64,000 nucleotides of DNA, taken from contig NZ_JABGNA010000003.1 of assembly GCF_013149275.1 (NCBI RefSeq), positions 62,001-126,000 on the forward strand. Direction: 5' to 3'. The stretch's first letter is position 1, and every line of letters starts with the position of its first letter. The translations under genes were made by a program, and so were the position numbers. This DNA comes from Mucilaginibacter sp. SG564 (lineage in GTDB: Bacteria > Bacteroidota > Bacteroidia > Sphingobacteriales > Sphingobacteriaceae). The notes under the pieces are model-generated. The model had not been told where the DNA came from. It ran no database searches and saw nothing but the letters and a program-made list of their open reading frames with translations. Below are positions 35,353 to 43,560 of this stretch, one piece after another.

Positions 35353-38300
35353 ATGATCCATTTAGCGATTGATACGGATGTCTGGTTATATTTGGTTACA
35401 GTTGGTTTTGATAAAGATCATAATCTTTTCGACGAATTTTGCTATTGGCTGGAACTCGGTGAAATTCGCTGTATCGTATCTGAGCAAATTGTTGAAGAAT
35501 GGGAGCGAAACAAAGAATCAAAGGTTTCCAATATTAAGACCTCAATAGCCGCATCCGTTGGTCAGCTCAAAAACACACCGGTCATCCAGGATCGTAAATT
35601 CTTTCAACGCGTATTCAATTCTGATAACTTCGAAGCGTCAGCAAGGGCCCGCCTCGCGAAAGTTGAAGAAATTCTGACCAATTACACCGAAGTTGCGCCG
35701 GTAACCGAAAGCATGATGCTGGAAGCCGGCAGAAGAACCAGGAAACGCATTGCCCCCTCCCATATGAAAGACAGCTATAGTGACGCTATCAATATCCTCG
35801 CGATAGTTGCCCGGATACAAGAGCTTAATCTGTCGCTAGTGACGTTTGTTTCCAAGAATTACCAGGACTACTCCGAGGTTGGCAATAAGGATAAACTACA
35901 CCCTGACTTGATCCCGATGTTCGATGAAGTGGCGTTGACCTACGCGGCTGACGTTGATGAACTTTTTCACAAGATACTGCGCCCCCAGCTCAGCTCGTTT
36001 GCAGACCATTTGATCCGCCAAAAAGAACAGCGAAAAGCTATCGAGCAGCAAGTATCGATACAGCTGAAAGAACAATTGGCGAACACCGATGAAGATTATA
36101 TCATCAATACAGCGATGCTGGAACAAATGCTTCAGCAACCTCGTCCAAGCCACTTTCAGGAAAAAATGATTGGCGACCTGATAGATAACGACGAATATTG
36201 CCGGAAATATTTCTTCAACAAATTGGAAAAACCAGGTTGGCTGCCCTTCGTTGAAAAGAGTGGTTATCTGAATCCATCCTCACACCCGGGACCTTTGGAA
36301 ACGTCCAATGGACAGGCCATCAGCCGATGGGAGTCACTCCATTTTCTTGAAAAGTTATCATCCAATAACGATTTCGGCAAATATCCTGATTTGCAAACCT
36401 CTGTTCAGCAAATCCTGACTAATATTTCTACTGCACGTGTTGACAATGACTTAACGCATGCCTCGCTCATTCGTATCCTGTCAAACTTACCTAGTGAATT
36501 TCTTACGCTGGAAATCCTTGATGAAATTCCAGGTTGGTTCAGCCCCAAAAGCAATAAAATGCTTCCTACTTCCGCCATCTGTCAACATCTGCTTCCCAAA
36601 TTGATCAACGAGACCGCTACGCCTGGCGATATGGCGAAAGGTGAAAAAATCCTCAAGTATTTGTTCAGCGTATCATTGATAGGAACAGAAATCGATAACA
36701 CACCGGAGAAAACAGATACCAGCTTTTATGCGAATGCCCATCCCTGGACACTCGCTGAAACATTGGTGCGCAAGGAAATGTTGGACACCATTGCTAAACG
36801 ATGTTCTTCGGATTTGTTCTTTGAACTGGCCAGGACGATTAGGTTACTTGTTCTTGACTATCCCAGAGGGCTCCAGCTCGCTATAAAGACGGGTGATACT
36901 ACCTTCGAAATCAAGGTCCGCATTCAAATCGATGACGTTATTTTGTCGTTTCAGGGGCGTGGTATAACCGAAAGCTCAACCACAAAAATTGAAGCCTTTC
37001 ATCTGCTGGATCGCGAGCAATTAAAAAAAGTGGTCCTGGAGAAATTGGCCCTATTGGGTATCGACTATGAAGATTTACCTGAAAATGATAACGCCATTAG
37101 AAGCCTCCTTATCGTACTGACAATTGATCGATTGTCCATAGGCGGGTCTGACAGCATTGCTGAAATGAATATCAACCGGGCCCATTCCAAGCATTTCCGC
37201 CATCTCTACTCGATCATATTAATTAAATACCTGTCTGCAATCTCCTTTGCAGATCCTGAAAAAGCCAATGAAATCTCGCATACGCTCTACTTTGATTCGC
37301 GCTATAAGCTGCCGATCTTCAGGAGGATTGTACTTCATAATATGGCCCAGCATTTCGAAACACAACGATCCCTGCTGATGGAAATACTCGACCCGAAAAA
37401 CCCGAATATACTCTTTGATGACTATACCTATCGAAAAGAAGTTTTTAACCTCCTCCGGACTATTCAACGCCAACTGAACGACACTGAATCAAAATTGCTT
37501 CAAAAGGTAATTGCGGCAGGGCCTAAAGAAGATGAAAAAAATAATGAGACTTATATTGCCTACTGGCAATACCGTTGGTATCTGGCATTAAACCAGGTAC
37601 AGCCCTTTACCGAACACTATCGCAGACTGGCGGAAAACTTTGAGCTAACCGATCGAGAAGTTGACCCCAATCGAACCATGCAAATTCGCAGTGGAACGGT
37701 AATACCTATTACCTCAGACGACCTGCTTAATATGAGCGATGATGATATGCTCAGCTATATTATGGCCTTTAATCCGAAAGACCGATGGGATGAACCCAAC
37801 ATAGAGGGCATGGCGGCTTCTCTAAAAGCGGCGGTACTTGAACACCCCACCCGCTTTACGGCTATGTTGGACAAGCTTCTTGTTCTTCCCTATATCTACA
37901 CCTATCATATTCTTTACGCATTCCTGGATACAGGCCGTAAAGAAAATACAGAACTCGACTGGAAGGCGGTAATTAACTTTTGCTGTAATTATATTTCGCA
38001 GCCAGATTTCGCGGCGGAGGCACGGTTCCTTCCGGCTGATGGATGGCAAGCTGATCAACATTGGGTACTTGGTGTTATTAGTTATCTGATCAGCGATCTC
38101 TGCCGCCTTGACGAAATTGTTCAGCAAAACGAATTGTTGAACGTCTGCGAGTCAACACTTTTCGCTATAAACAGCCACAGCGTTGTTTCCGACAGAGAGG
38201 AACCTCAGCACCGCGATTATATCACACACTCTTTTAATTCTGATAACGGTAAATTTTTGAGGGCTTGCATGGATTTCTGCCTTTGCAACAGCAGGTTGAA

Positions 38301-39234
38301 ACTTGGTGACAATCCCTCTTTTCCAGCATCTTTTAAAATGATATTCGAAAACTACCTGGCTGGGGGTTCTATCGACGCGTATAGCATTATCGGATATTAC
38401 TGGCAACAGTTTAACTATCTGGATCACAAATGGCTGAGATACCAATTCGGTGAACTCAGCAACGTTCCAGAACTTAGCTGGCAGGCATTTATGGGCGGTT
38501 TCCTATTCGCGCATGCACCAGGCACATCGGAATTGCTTAATATAATGCTGCCACAATATCAGCGTGCAATTGATGAGCAACTAAATAACAAAGTCACAGG
38601 CACGAATGGCTTTGCTACGCAAATGGCAACATTGTACTTGTGGCAAATGCTGGATCTTGCTGATGGTGGCCTGCTCGTAAATTACCTATCAGAAATGCCG
38701 CTAGAAGCGATCAATGATTTCCTGCATGTGCTATACTTTAGCCCCTCTTTCTTTGAAGCGCTTGCTGACTCATCATACGAGTCAGCAGAAAAGGAAGTAC
38801 TCAAACTGACTGATTTCCTTTTCTTGCACTACGGAAAGTCGGACATTAGCGAAGTGTTGGAAATGCTCCGGTCGACAGTTAATATCTTGTACATGGTGCG
38901 CACACTAAACAAAGAAAATACGGCCGTCATTAGTCGCGCAATTGGCTTAGCTACAAAACAATATCACTATGACGATCTTTTTGAACCGCTGCATAAATTG
39001 ATGGGGGCAGGACAGTCAAAAACAACAGCAGTTTATTTGGCTAACATCTTTGACCTGATGTCTTTTGGCGAATACGTGCATCTTCTGCCGGAGGATGTCA
39101 CCCGGATTACTGAACTGATCCAATTTTTGTACAAGGAGAAACAAAGACAAATAGCCGACAAAATTTGCAACAGGTTGATGGTTGCCGGACAACTGTTCGC
39201 AAAAGCAATCTACGAACAAAACAATTTAAACTGA
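35353..39234 (+). CDS. Large protein with N-terminal PIN-like (DUF4935) nuclease domain
   Basis: A 1293-residue protein. Residues ~1-200 match the PIN-like DUF4935 pattern: AIDTDVWLYL (first acids), EQIVEEWERN (conserved Glu), SYSDAINILAIV (third acid), TFVSKNYQDYS (final acidic block) and LHPDL. PIN domains are metal-dependent RNases. The other ~1090 residues are mostly helical and unrecognised, with no Walker or protease motif seen; they may form a scaffold or sensor. The start at 35353 is preferred to 35335, because AAGGAG at 35343-35348 is a rare clear ribosome-binding site. It is first of three closely spaced genes encoding nuclease-like proteins. Toxin or defence roles are inferred from domain content. 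Confidence 0.8.
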   Translation: MIHLAIDTDVWLYLVTVGFDKDHNLFDEFCYWLELGEIRCIVSEQIVEEWERNKESKVSNIKTSIAASVGQLKNTPVIQDRKFFQRVFNSDNFEASARARLAKVEEILTNYTEVAPVTESMMLEAGRRTRKRIAPSHMKDSYSDAINILAIVARIQELNLSLVTFVSKNYQDYSEVGNKDKLHPDLIPMFDEVALTYAADVDELFHKILRPQLSSFADHLIRQKEQRKAIEQQVSIQLKEQLANTDEDYIINTAMLEQMLQQPRPSHFQEKMIGDLIDNDEYCRKYFFNKLEKPGWLPFVEKSGYLNPSSHPGPLETSNGQAISRWESLHFLEKLSSNNDFGKYPDLQTSVQQILTNISTARVDNDLTHASLIRILSNLPSEFLTLEILDEIPGWFSPKSNKMLPTSAICQHLLPKLINETATPGDMAKGEKILKYLFSVSLIGTEIDNTPEKTDTSFYANAHPWTLAETLVRKEMLDTIAKRCSSDLFFELARTIRLLVLDYPRGLQLAIKTGDTTFEIKVRIQIDDVILSFQGRGITESSTTKIEAFHLLDREQLKKVVLEKLALLGIDYEDLPENDNAIRSLLIVLTIDRLSIGGSDSIAEMNINRAHSKHFRHLYSIILIKYLSAISFADPEKANEISHTLYFDSRYKLPIFRRIVLHNMAQHFETQRSLLMEILDPKNPNILFDDYTYRKEVFNLLRTIQRQLNDTESKLLQKVIAAGPKEDEKNNETYIAYWQYRWYLALNQVQPFTEHYRRLAENFELTDREVDPNRTMQIRSGTVIPITSDDLLNMSDDDMLSYIMAFNPKDRWDEPNIEGMAASLKAAVLEHPTRFTAMLDKLLVLPYIYTYHILYAFLDTGRKENTELDWKAVINFCCNYISQPDFAAEARFLPADGWQADQHWVLGVISYLISDLCRLDEIVQQNELLNVCESTLFAINSHSVVSDREEPQHRDYITHSFNSDNGKFLRACMDFCLCNSRLKLGDNPSFPASFKMIFENYLAGGSIDAYSIIGYYWQQFNYLDHKWLRYQFGELSNVPELSWQAFMGGFLFAHAPGTSELLNIMLPQYQRAIDEQLNNKVTGTNGFATQMATLYLWQMLDLADGGLLVNYLSEMPLEAINDFLHVLYFSPSFFEALADSSYESAEKEVLKLTDFLFLHYGKSDISEVLEMLRSTVNILYMVRTLNKENTAVISRAIGLATKQYHYDDLFEPLHKLMGAGQSKTTAVYLANIFDLMSFGEYVHLLPEDVTRITELIQFLYKEKQRQIADKICNRLMVAGQLFAKAIYEQNNLN

Positions 39235-39344
39235 TAGCCCGCACCAACCTTGTTAGGCAGTTGAAAGCTTGCGGATGAAATAACCGCAAAAATTCTGCTA
39301 AATTTATAGGATGGAGAGCGCATATTCCAACATCCAGCTATTGT

Positions 39345-40271
39345 ATGATTTTACTAATAGAATGCGGTATTGATTCAGATACCATCCTTACAGAAATAAT
39401 TGAACAAAAATCCTATCCATATCATGTTAAGATGTATCCTGATGAGCGTAAAAGATTGTCATGGATAAGCATCGAACGAATTGTCGTGGACTACGAGGCA
39501 AACATTCCCAGGGCGGATATTCAGGAAGGCCAGCTTTCAGGGTTTACGTTTCCGGGAACGACATTTTTAAATGAGCAAAGAGACATTTTACAATATATTG
39601 AATCCTTTGCGGCCCTCGATCTAGGCGTAAGAAAGATATTCTACGAAAATCCAACCATCAGGTGGATACCTCAAACAGATGAGGAACAATTGGAAGTTCC
39701 CATTCTGGCATACAGTGCTAATCAGGATTATCCCGCAAACAACCGTGAAGTTAGACAGGGTTGGCTGCAGGGTACAATTCTCCACCGTAACAGGCTGATC
39801 CATCTCAAAGAACCTTTTCGGTTCTATCGGCTCGGCGCAAATTTTTACGCGGAACAAGAATACGGACTATCCTTTCTCCATTTCTTCCTGATGATCGAAG
39901 GCTTGTTTAGCGAAGGAAACTCGGAAAAAAAGTTCCTTATTCCTGCTTTGATGAATGCTGAAGACCTCAACTACGGGATTGAACAAACTTTTATCAACCT
40001 TGAAAAGCCTGTCAGCGTGAAACACCTCGATTGGTTTCAAAATCAGCAGCATCAAAATATTGAAGTAAATAATGATCGCAAACTGAAGCTGGTAAACATC
40101 TTATACGACCATCGTGGCTTGCTATCCCACTATGCCATGAAAAGCTCACGCAAAAGACATGATTTTGAACAGGCGAAATACCATTCTTTAGCATTTATTA
40201 CCATGTCCATCTGCAAATTCTGCTCGATTAAGCTGCGAATGAATCCTTTTCGCGCTGAGGACCAACAATAA
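39345..40271 (+). CDS. HEPN-like domain protein
   Basis: A 308-residue protein of no family I can name with certainty. The C-terminal half has the pattern of HEPN/Apea-like helical domains: FLHFFLMIEGLF (helix with an invariant-like Glu), then LVNILYDHRGLLSHYA, holding Arg257-x4-His262, the metal-independent RNase motif Rx4-6H. The N-terminal half is mixed alpha/beta and unrecognised. It is 110 bases after the PIN-domain gene and 20 bases before the HNH gene. An overlapping frame from 39311 (MESAYSNIQ) stops after 20 codons and could hint at an upstream start lost to a frameshift. RNase activity is a prediction. Confidence 0.65.
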   Translation: MILLIECGIDSDTILTEIIEQKSYPYHVKMYPDERKRLSWISIERIVVDYEANIPRADIQEGQLSGFTFPGTTFLNEQRDILQYIESFAALDLGVRKIFYENPTIRWIPQTDEEQLEVPILAYSANQDYPANNREVRQGWLQGTILHRNRLIHLKEPFRFYRLGANFYAEQEYGLSFLHFFLMIEGLFSEGNSEKKFLIPALMNAEDLNYGIEQTFINLEKPVSVKHLDWFQNQQHQNIEVNNDRKLKLVNILYDHRGLLSHYAMKSSRKRHDFEQAKYHSLAFITMSICKFCSIKLRMNPFRAEDQQ

Positions 40272-40291
40272 TAAACTCAAAAAATAAAAAA

Positions 40292-41404
40292 ATGGATGTT
40301 AAGGTATTTACGATTCCGGGCCTCGAAGAAGAAATGACAGCATTCCACGAGTCATACAATATACACCATATCGTGTCGGCGCTGGATGAAACACCCTCAC
40401 CACTTAAATCCAAGGGGGAACGGGTCTGCCGTTTTTGCGGCCTAGCAAACGACGCATCCAAATTTCAGAACATATCCCATTTAATCCCCCATCAATTGGG
40501 CAATAATCGTTTGATTTCGGATTTTGAGTGCGATGAGTGCAATGCCTTTTTTGGCAAATTTGAAAATGACTTGGCTTATTCGCTTGGGATGACCCGAACC
40601 ATTTACAAAACAAAAGGAAAGAACAAAGTCCCGGCTTTCAAATCGCCGAACGAGTTGATCACTGCAAAAATCAATAGAGATTTTGGCTTCGAAAGCACGG
40701 AAATCAAACGCAAGGATACTACCGTTCCAAATTTCCTGATCAATAAAGAGACCGGTCAAAATTCGATCAGTTATATCAAGAACTCCTATACGCCAGTGCA
40801 TGTTTATAAAGTCCTCTTAAAGATCGCGCTCTCGCTGCTTCCCGCAGAGGAAGTCAAAAATTATCAAGTCCCACTTGGCTATTTACGGAGGGGCAATTTG
40901 GAAAAGGAGTTTTCGGAATTTGCCAAAATTTTTCAATATCAAATGCCCCTCGATCACAGATTGTTGGCTCCGACAGCATTTCTATTTGAAAGGAGGCTAC
41001 CTGCAAACCGCGTTCCGAAGCACAGTTTTGCTTTATATTTTGAGAACTTTATTTATACCTTCCCCATCCCCTTTTATGAACCTGATATCAAGCAGAATAT
41101 ATACAACGGAGAGGAAATGATCATCCCACTATGTCCACCAATTCTTACGGATAAACCCCAGGGGGAGATTGTTTATCAAAGACGATTGGTTGACCTTTCC
41201 AGCAATGAGCTACTGAAGGGTGAAAAAGGTTTCATTCAGTTCAATGCTGATCCTGAAATCCTGAAAAACCTCGTTGCCTTTGATCCTGTAACAGGCAAAG
41301 TAAGTAGCAGGGAACTAAACCCGGATGAGATTATCGGCATTCATTTTGTGTCGCCCGATTCGGAAATTAAATTTCCGCCGAACAATAACAGTAGTCTGGA
41401 ATAA
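40292..41404 (+). CDS. HNH endonuclease-like protein (HNH_5 type)
   Basis: A 370-residue protein with a zinc-stabilised HNH-type fold at residues ~44-95. It has Cys46-x2-Cys49 (CRFCG), the active-site stretch SHLIPHQLGNN with His63 and His67, and Cys80-x2-Cys83 (ECDECNAFFG). This matches the HNH_5 pattern of restriction-like nucleases. The remaining ~275 residues are unrecognised and may bind DNA or a partner. It lies 20 bases downstream of the HEPN-like gene, so the two are likely co-transcribed. DNA cleavage is inferred from the motif. Confidence 0.75.
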   Translation: MDVKVFTIPGLEEEMTAFHESYNIHHIVSALDETPSPLKSKGERVCRFCGLANDASKFQNISHLIPHQLGNNRLISDFECDECNAFFGKFENDLAYSLGMTRTIYKTKGKNKVPAFKSPNELITAKINRDFGFESTEIKRKDTTVPNFLINKETGQNSISYIKNSYTPVHVYKVLLKIALSLLPAEEVKNYQVPLGYLRRGNLEKEFSEFAKIFQYQMPLDHRLLAPTAFLFERRLPANRVPKHSFALYFENFIYTFPIPFYEPDIKQNIYNGEEMIIPLCPPILTDKPQGEIVYQRRLVDLSSNELLKGEKGFIQFNADPEILKNLVAFDPVTGKVSSRELNPDEIIGIHFVSPDSEIKFPPNNNSSLE

Positions 41405-41486
41405 GGGACAAAAAAGTTTTTCCAACGGCTTTATTATATTTGTCGGCCGTTTCAAATGACACGGAAACATTTAAATACATTCATTT

Positions 41487-41668
41487 ATGGAAAAATTAGC
41501 AGAATTAAAGCGCTGATAGAAACAGCTGAAAAAGAAGGAGCCGCATTTTATGAGAAAAACAACAATGCAGCCGGAACCCGATTACGCAATGCTTTGCAAC
41601 AAATAAAGGTTGTAGCGACAGACCTGCGCAAAGACGTGACAGAAAAAAAGAACGCAGCAAAAAATTAA
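41487..41668 (+). pseudogene. Histone H1-like (Hc1) protein gene with a one-base frameshift
   Basis: The ATG at 41487 encodes MEKLAELKR and then hits TGA at 41514. Restoring a single G after 41510 gives a continuous frame ALIETAEKEGAAFYEKNNNAAGTRLRNALQQIKVVATDLRKDVTEKKNAAKN to 41668, a complete ~60-residue Lys/Ala-rich Bacteroidetes histone H1-like protein. Such proteins bind DNA and help compact the nucleoid. The open frame from 41456 (MTRKHLNTF) has an unrelated start and is an artefact of the shift. A terminator follows directly. Because the gene is otherwise perfect, a sequencing error is a strong alternative to true loss. Confidence 0.82.
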
Positions 41669-41691
41669 AAAATTTCAATAAATGTTTTGGG

Positions 41692-41722
41692 AAGCCCTGC
41701 CATCGACAGGGCTTTATTTTTA
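41692..41722 (+). terminator. Rho-independent terminator
   Basis: An 8-bp stem (41692-41699 with 41707-41714), a 7-base loop and a T-rich tail follow the histone H1-like gene by about 25 bases. Confidence 0.85.
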
Positions 41723-42134
41723 TCGATTGATTGGTCTAGCGACCATCTACTCCTAACAATGACGCACAAGTTTTGAGAGATTTCAGATGAATGATCTATT
41801 TTCTAAACAAACCAAACGATGTTCCGCAGCACCAATGTTGCGTAAATGACAACCAACGCCTTTTTTACTGAACTCATCAGACATTCCTATTTTCTGAATC
41901 CCATACTTTACAGTTATAAATTTTCTGACAACGATCAAACCCAAAGAAATATACTGTGTTCTCCCGTGATTCGTACGCGATAGTAAAGAGTGTAATTCCA
42001 ATTTTTAGGCATTTAATTTAAAATCGCTGAGAAAATGTAATCTGGAGCATAAATAATAGGCATCCCCCATCATGGTTCCATCAATCTGCAAAACTATGCG
42101 ATTCCGCCAAATTTATCGCACCAAATACAACTAT
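41723..42134. other. 412-base gap, no convincing gene
   Basis: Between the terminator and the SDR stop codon. A 72-codon minus-strand frame (42001-41783) has no recognisable motif and no context support. Confidence 0.4.
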
Positions 42135-42911
42135 CTACATGAGCGGAATAGAAACTCCGGTGATTTTTTTGCAGTAATCTAAATATGCTTCCTGAATTTC
42201 GGGATTCGCGGCCTGCCGATTGAAAGCTGTTGCCCTTTGATGATAAAAATAACGACCGTTTACCATCGCCTCTTTATCATTACTCGCAGCTAACCAGGCT
42301 TGAGTAACTGGAGCTTTTGTCAAATCATCGATGGCATTAGGCCCTCCCATTTTGGTGCTGACCCAGCCAGGTTCAACAGCATTCGAGATTGTTTGAGACC
42401 ACAATCTTGCAATAGACTGGGAAAGTAACAGGTTGTGAAATTTTGAATCAGCGTACGCCTGAAATCCATTCCAAGTTCTTTTCTCCCATGTCAAGTCTTG
42501 CAAGGTGATGTCACCATGAAAGTGAAGTGCAGAACTAATATAAATCAATCTTGTTGGCTTTTTTATTAACGATGTTAAGAGATATGGCGCCAGACTATTA
42601 ACGGCAAAAACTTCCGGTAAACCATCCCTGGTATTTCCACGATTTGGCTCACAAAAACCGACACCTGCGTTGTGTATGATAGCGTCAAAGTTTCCCAGCC
42701 GGTTAATCCTACATGCGAGAAGAACAGTTTCCTTAATTTCGGAGAGATCCCCCGCTATAGCTCCTACAGCACCCGGAAGCGCGCTCATAGCTTCCTCTGC
42801 CCGATACTCATTGCGTCCATGGACCCATACATTGTGACCTTCGTTTATTAAAATACGGGCGGCCATCTGCCCAAGCCCACCCGCTGAGCCGGTTATAAAA
42901 ATATTAGACAT
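42135..42911 (-). CDS. SDR family oxidoreductase
   Basis: About 258 residues. The cofactor motif is TGSAGGLG (residues 7-14), followed by HNAG, the serine block ISSALHFHG and the catalytic YADSK. The C-terminal part carries the QEAYLDYCKKI helix seen in retinol-dehydrogenase-like or WW-domain-type SDRs. The ATG at 42911 (MSNIFITG) is chosen over the longer frame from 42980, because SDRs start their first beta strand directly at the N-terminus. It stands alone, with its own ~650-base upstream gap. The substrate is unknown. Confidence 0.9.
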   Translation of the reverse strand: MSNIFITGSAGGLGQMAARILINEGHNVWVHGRNEYRAEEAMSALPGAVGAIAGDLSEIKETVLLACRINRLGNFDAIIHNAGVGFCEPNRGNTRDGLPEVFAVNSLAPYLLTSLIKKPTRLIYISSALHFHGDITLQDLTWEKRTWNGFQAYADSKFHNLLLSQSIARLWSQTISNAVEPGWVSTKMGGPNAIDDLTKAPVTQAWLAASNDKEAMVNGRYFYHQRATAFNRQAANPEIQEAYLDYCKKITGVSIPLM

Positions 42912-43236
42912 AGCATATAAAATGTGTCGGCAAAGTTGACAAAGCAAAAACTTCTCAGACTTATCATATGTTAAATTCACTTGCCGGTTGTTATGATTGC
43001 CGACTATTAGTAGGTTTGGTTCAAAGGATCATATATGGATACCTTATTCTTTGTTACCCTACTTTATTTGCCTGCGGAAACACTAATCCAACTTCTAAAT
43101 ACCTTACGACCATTATCACAAGCTGTATTGATAATCTCTAGTTTTAAGTAGGAGCATTTTAGGTTTTTGAGTGTCTTTTTAAAGGGCGAAATCTATATAA
43201 CATCATTTACTCTGTAATTGATGGAGGTTAATAATT

Positions 43237-43377
43237 ATGATTATTAGGGATAAAGCAGCAGATATTGCCCACCATATTGTAAAACATGGTCAACTTTCAA
43301 ATATACTTCAGCTAAGTAGGCAAATTGCCAGGCAGGAAGTAGCAACTCTACAAGCTGCTCTCGCTATGACCAGCTAA
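43237..43377 (+). CDS. Possible 46-residue small protein
   Basis: An ATG-to-TAA frame (MIIRDKAADIAHHIVKHG...) with amphipathic helical character. GGAGG lies 9 bases upstream of the ATG (ATGGAGGTTAATAATT), a decent ribosome-binding site for this organism. I recognise no family. It could be a small regulatory protein or chance. Confidence 0.3.
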   Translation: MIIRDKAADIAHHIVKHGQLSNILQLSRQIARQEVATLQAALAMTS

Positions 43378-43441
43378 CTCTGATAGCCGCGCATCGGGTC
43401 TTTTGCTAAATCGTTCAATACAAGTTTACATGGACCGTTAA

Positions 43442-43473
43442 AGACCATTGTTGGTTTAGCACAACAATGGTCT
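43442..43473. terminator. Perfect 12-bp hairpin
   Basis: Positions 43442-43453 pair fully with 43462-43473 across an 8-base loop. It sits about 90 bases from the GH43 stop (minus strand) and about 65 bases after the small plus-strand frame; it is probably a terminator for one or both. It lacks a strong T-run. Confidence 0.55.
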
Positions 43474-43560
43474 ACATCAATATTGTTTAATCGCATTCCG
43501 GAAGGCTGGTTCTAAAAATAGCGTTGCTAAAACAAAGGTTGTTGTCATTTATGGCTAACC

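Larger units (their letters stand above)
42912..43560. other. 649-base gap with a small open frame and a hairpin
   Basis: AT-rich region between the SDR start and the GH43 stop. Apart from the 46-codon frame and hairpin listed separately, I see nothing supportable; no tRNA-like fold was noticed. Confidence 0.4.

Noticed and set aside
39311..39373. Alternative start (MESAYSNIQ) for the HEPN-like gene
   Set aside because: It reaches a stop after 20 codons; it would need a frameshift to join. Kept only as a remark, because the ATG at 39345 already gives a coherent protein.
41783..42001. 72-codon minus-strand open frame
   Set aside because: No recognisable motif, no ribosome-binding site or operon context; average length for chance frames in this AT-rich gap.
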